A DNA stretch of 64,000 nucleotides, taken from NCBI GenBank assembly GCA_034509425.1, contig JAVTVJ010000132.1:4609470-4673469 (forward strand). The letters run 5' to 3'. A program made the position numbers and the translations under genes. Shown piece after piece: positions 63,301-64,000 of the stretch. The DNA comes from Eopsaltria australis (lineage: Eukaryota > Chordata > Aves > Passeriformes > Petroicidae). Under the pieces are notes generated by a model. That model was not told where the DNA came from and made no database searches. It saw nothing but the letters and a program-made list of their open reading frames with translations. Positions within the stretch are counted from its first letter, which is position 1. Every line of letters starts with the position of its first letter.

Positions 63301-64000
63301 CAAGTGACATGATATTTGCAAATTTGATAAACAGTTCTGCAATTTAGGTACAGAAAAATTGATTACAAGCTTATTGGGACAGACAAAGTATCAAACATTA
63401 GTACTCTGATTCTATTTCCAAGTCCTTGAAAAAATACTATATTACCCATTGTTCTTACAGAAGGCCAGTTTGCAAGTTGTCTTTCAAAACATTTTTCCCA
63501 AAATGTAGCTTCAATTAATGCTTTGAGTTAACTTCTCAACAAAACAGATTGTTTTAAATGTAGGAAAACAAATTTAAAAATTTTATTAAGCACATTCAAA
63601 AAGTTAATTTGCCCGTAGGTAGGAAGTAATAAGACAACATCAGAGTTACTTGCTCATTTAGCTATAAATTAAATAATTTCGAGATACCAAAGAAACTGTT
63701 TCTCCCAATGGGACATACACATCCATGCGTGTTCATGTCTACCAAAAATAATGTTCATATTGCTATACCTGACATACCACGCATTTTGGAGTGCTATTGA
63801 TTTCCTCTATCTGACCCTCAAAGAGAGGTGAGGGAATTTATAGCCATGGTAAGACTGATTCAAAAGAAACTACTGCAAGCAGTCAGCTTTGTTTGTGTAC
63901 ACCAAGCTAGAATGTCTTTAATATTCTGGGCACAAGTTTCAACTTGAATAAAACAAAACCTTGAGAAACAGCATGTAAATCATTAATGAATAGAGCTTCT
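60326..64000. other. Non-coding AT-rich DNA, no gene seen
   Basis: No recognised transposon or exon to the end of the window. Small items: an A-run with AAAC units at about 62456-62477, GCTT/CCTT units at 62041-62058, and a G-rich GGGGAGGTGGGGAGGTGG motif at about 63273-63290. Confidence 0.6.

Noticed and set aside
1..64000. tRNA, rRNA, mitochondrial insert, CRISPR array or bacterial operon
   Set aside because: No cloverleaf-like boxes, rRNA cores, mitochondrial genes, regularly spaced repeats or dense coding were seen on either strand when reading by eye.

Overview
The window reads as nuclear DNA of a bird. The main evidence is a set of CR1 LINE fragments, the dominant avian retroposon. Four carry readable CR1 ORF2 protein, and several end in the octamer-type tail (ATTCTATG repeats) that marks CR1 3' ends. 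Two pieces of an LTR-type repeat resemble a family I know from bird genomes. The remaining sequence is AT-rich, CpG-poor and full of stops in all frames, as expected of vertebrate intergenic or intronic DNA. I cannot name the species, although the CR1 subfamily near 60.1 kb and the LTR resemble copies common in songbird-type genomes.

I find no protein-coding gene or exon, no rRNA or tRNA gene, no CRISPR array and no bacterial features. The longer open frames are explained by CR1 (around 24.3, 36.7 and 60.1 kb), by the LTR (54.1 kb), by purine-biased DNA (1.9 kb) or by chance. The window is therefore a gene desert or part of a very large intron.

Layout: 0-6 kb is mostly unique AT-rich DNA with a purine-rich patch (1.66-1.98 kb) and a short CR1 3' end (2.9-3.1 kb). 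At 6.2-6.6 kb lies a decayed CR1 reverse-transcriptase fragment. At 7.0-7.7 kb an exact 18-bp direct repeat brackets about 0.7 kb. An LTR scrap sits at 13.5 kb. A diverged inverted repeat, with arms of 81 bp ungapped and probably longer, spans 14.6-16.0 kb. A GC-richer unexplained patch lies at 18.0-18.7 kb, compound T-runs at 20.1-20.2 kb, and the longest CR1 at 23.8-24.7 kb. Further CR1 fragments lie at 31.3-31.4, 36.6-37.1, 40.4-40.8 and (minus strand) 60.1-60.3 kb. The long repeat-poor interval 40.8-53.7 kb holds several balanced-composition patches that could be conserved regulatory DNA. A longer LTR copy with an internal 46-bp tandem array lies at 53.7-54.3 kb.

No genes act together here. 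The signals worth a second look are the inverted repeat at 14.6-16.0 kb, the 46-bp array in the LTR, the 18-bp direct-repeat bracket at 7.0-7.7 kb, and the candidate conserved non-coding patches. I did not find convincing evidence of a previously undescribed biological system.
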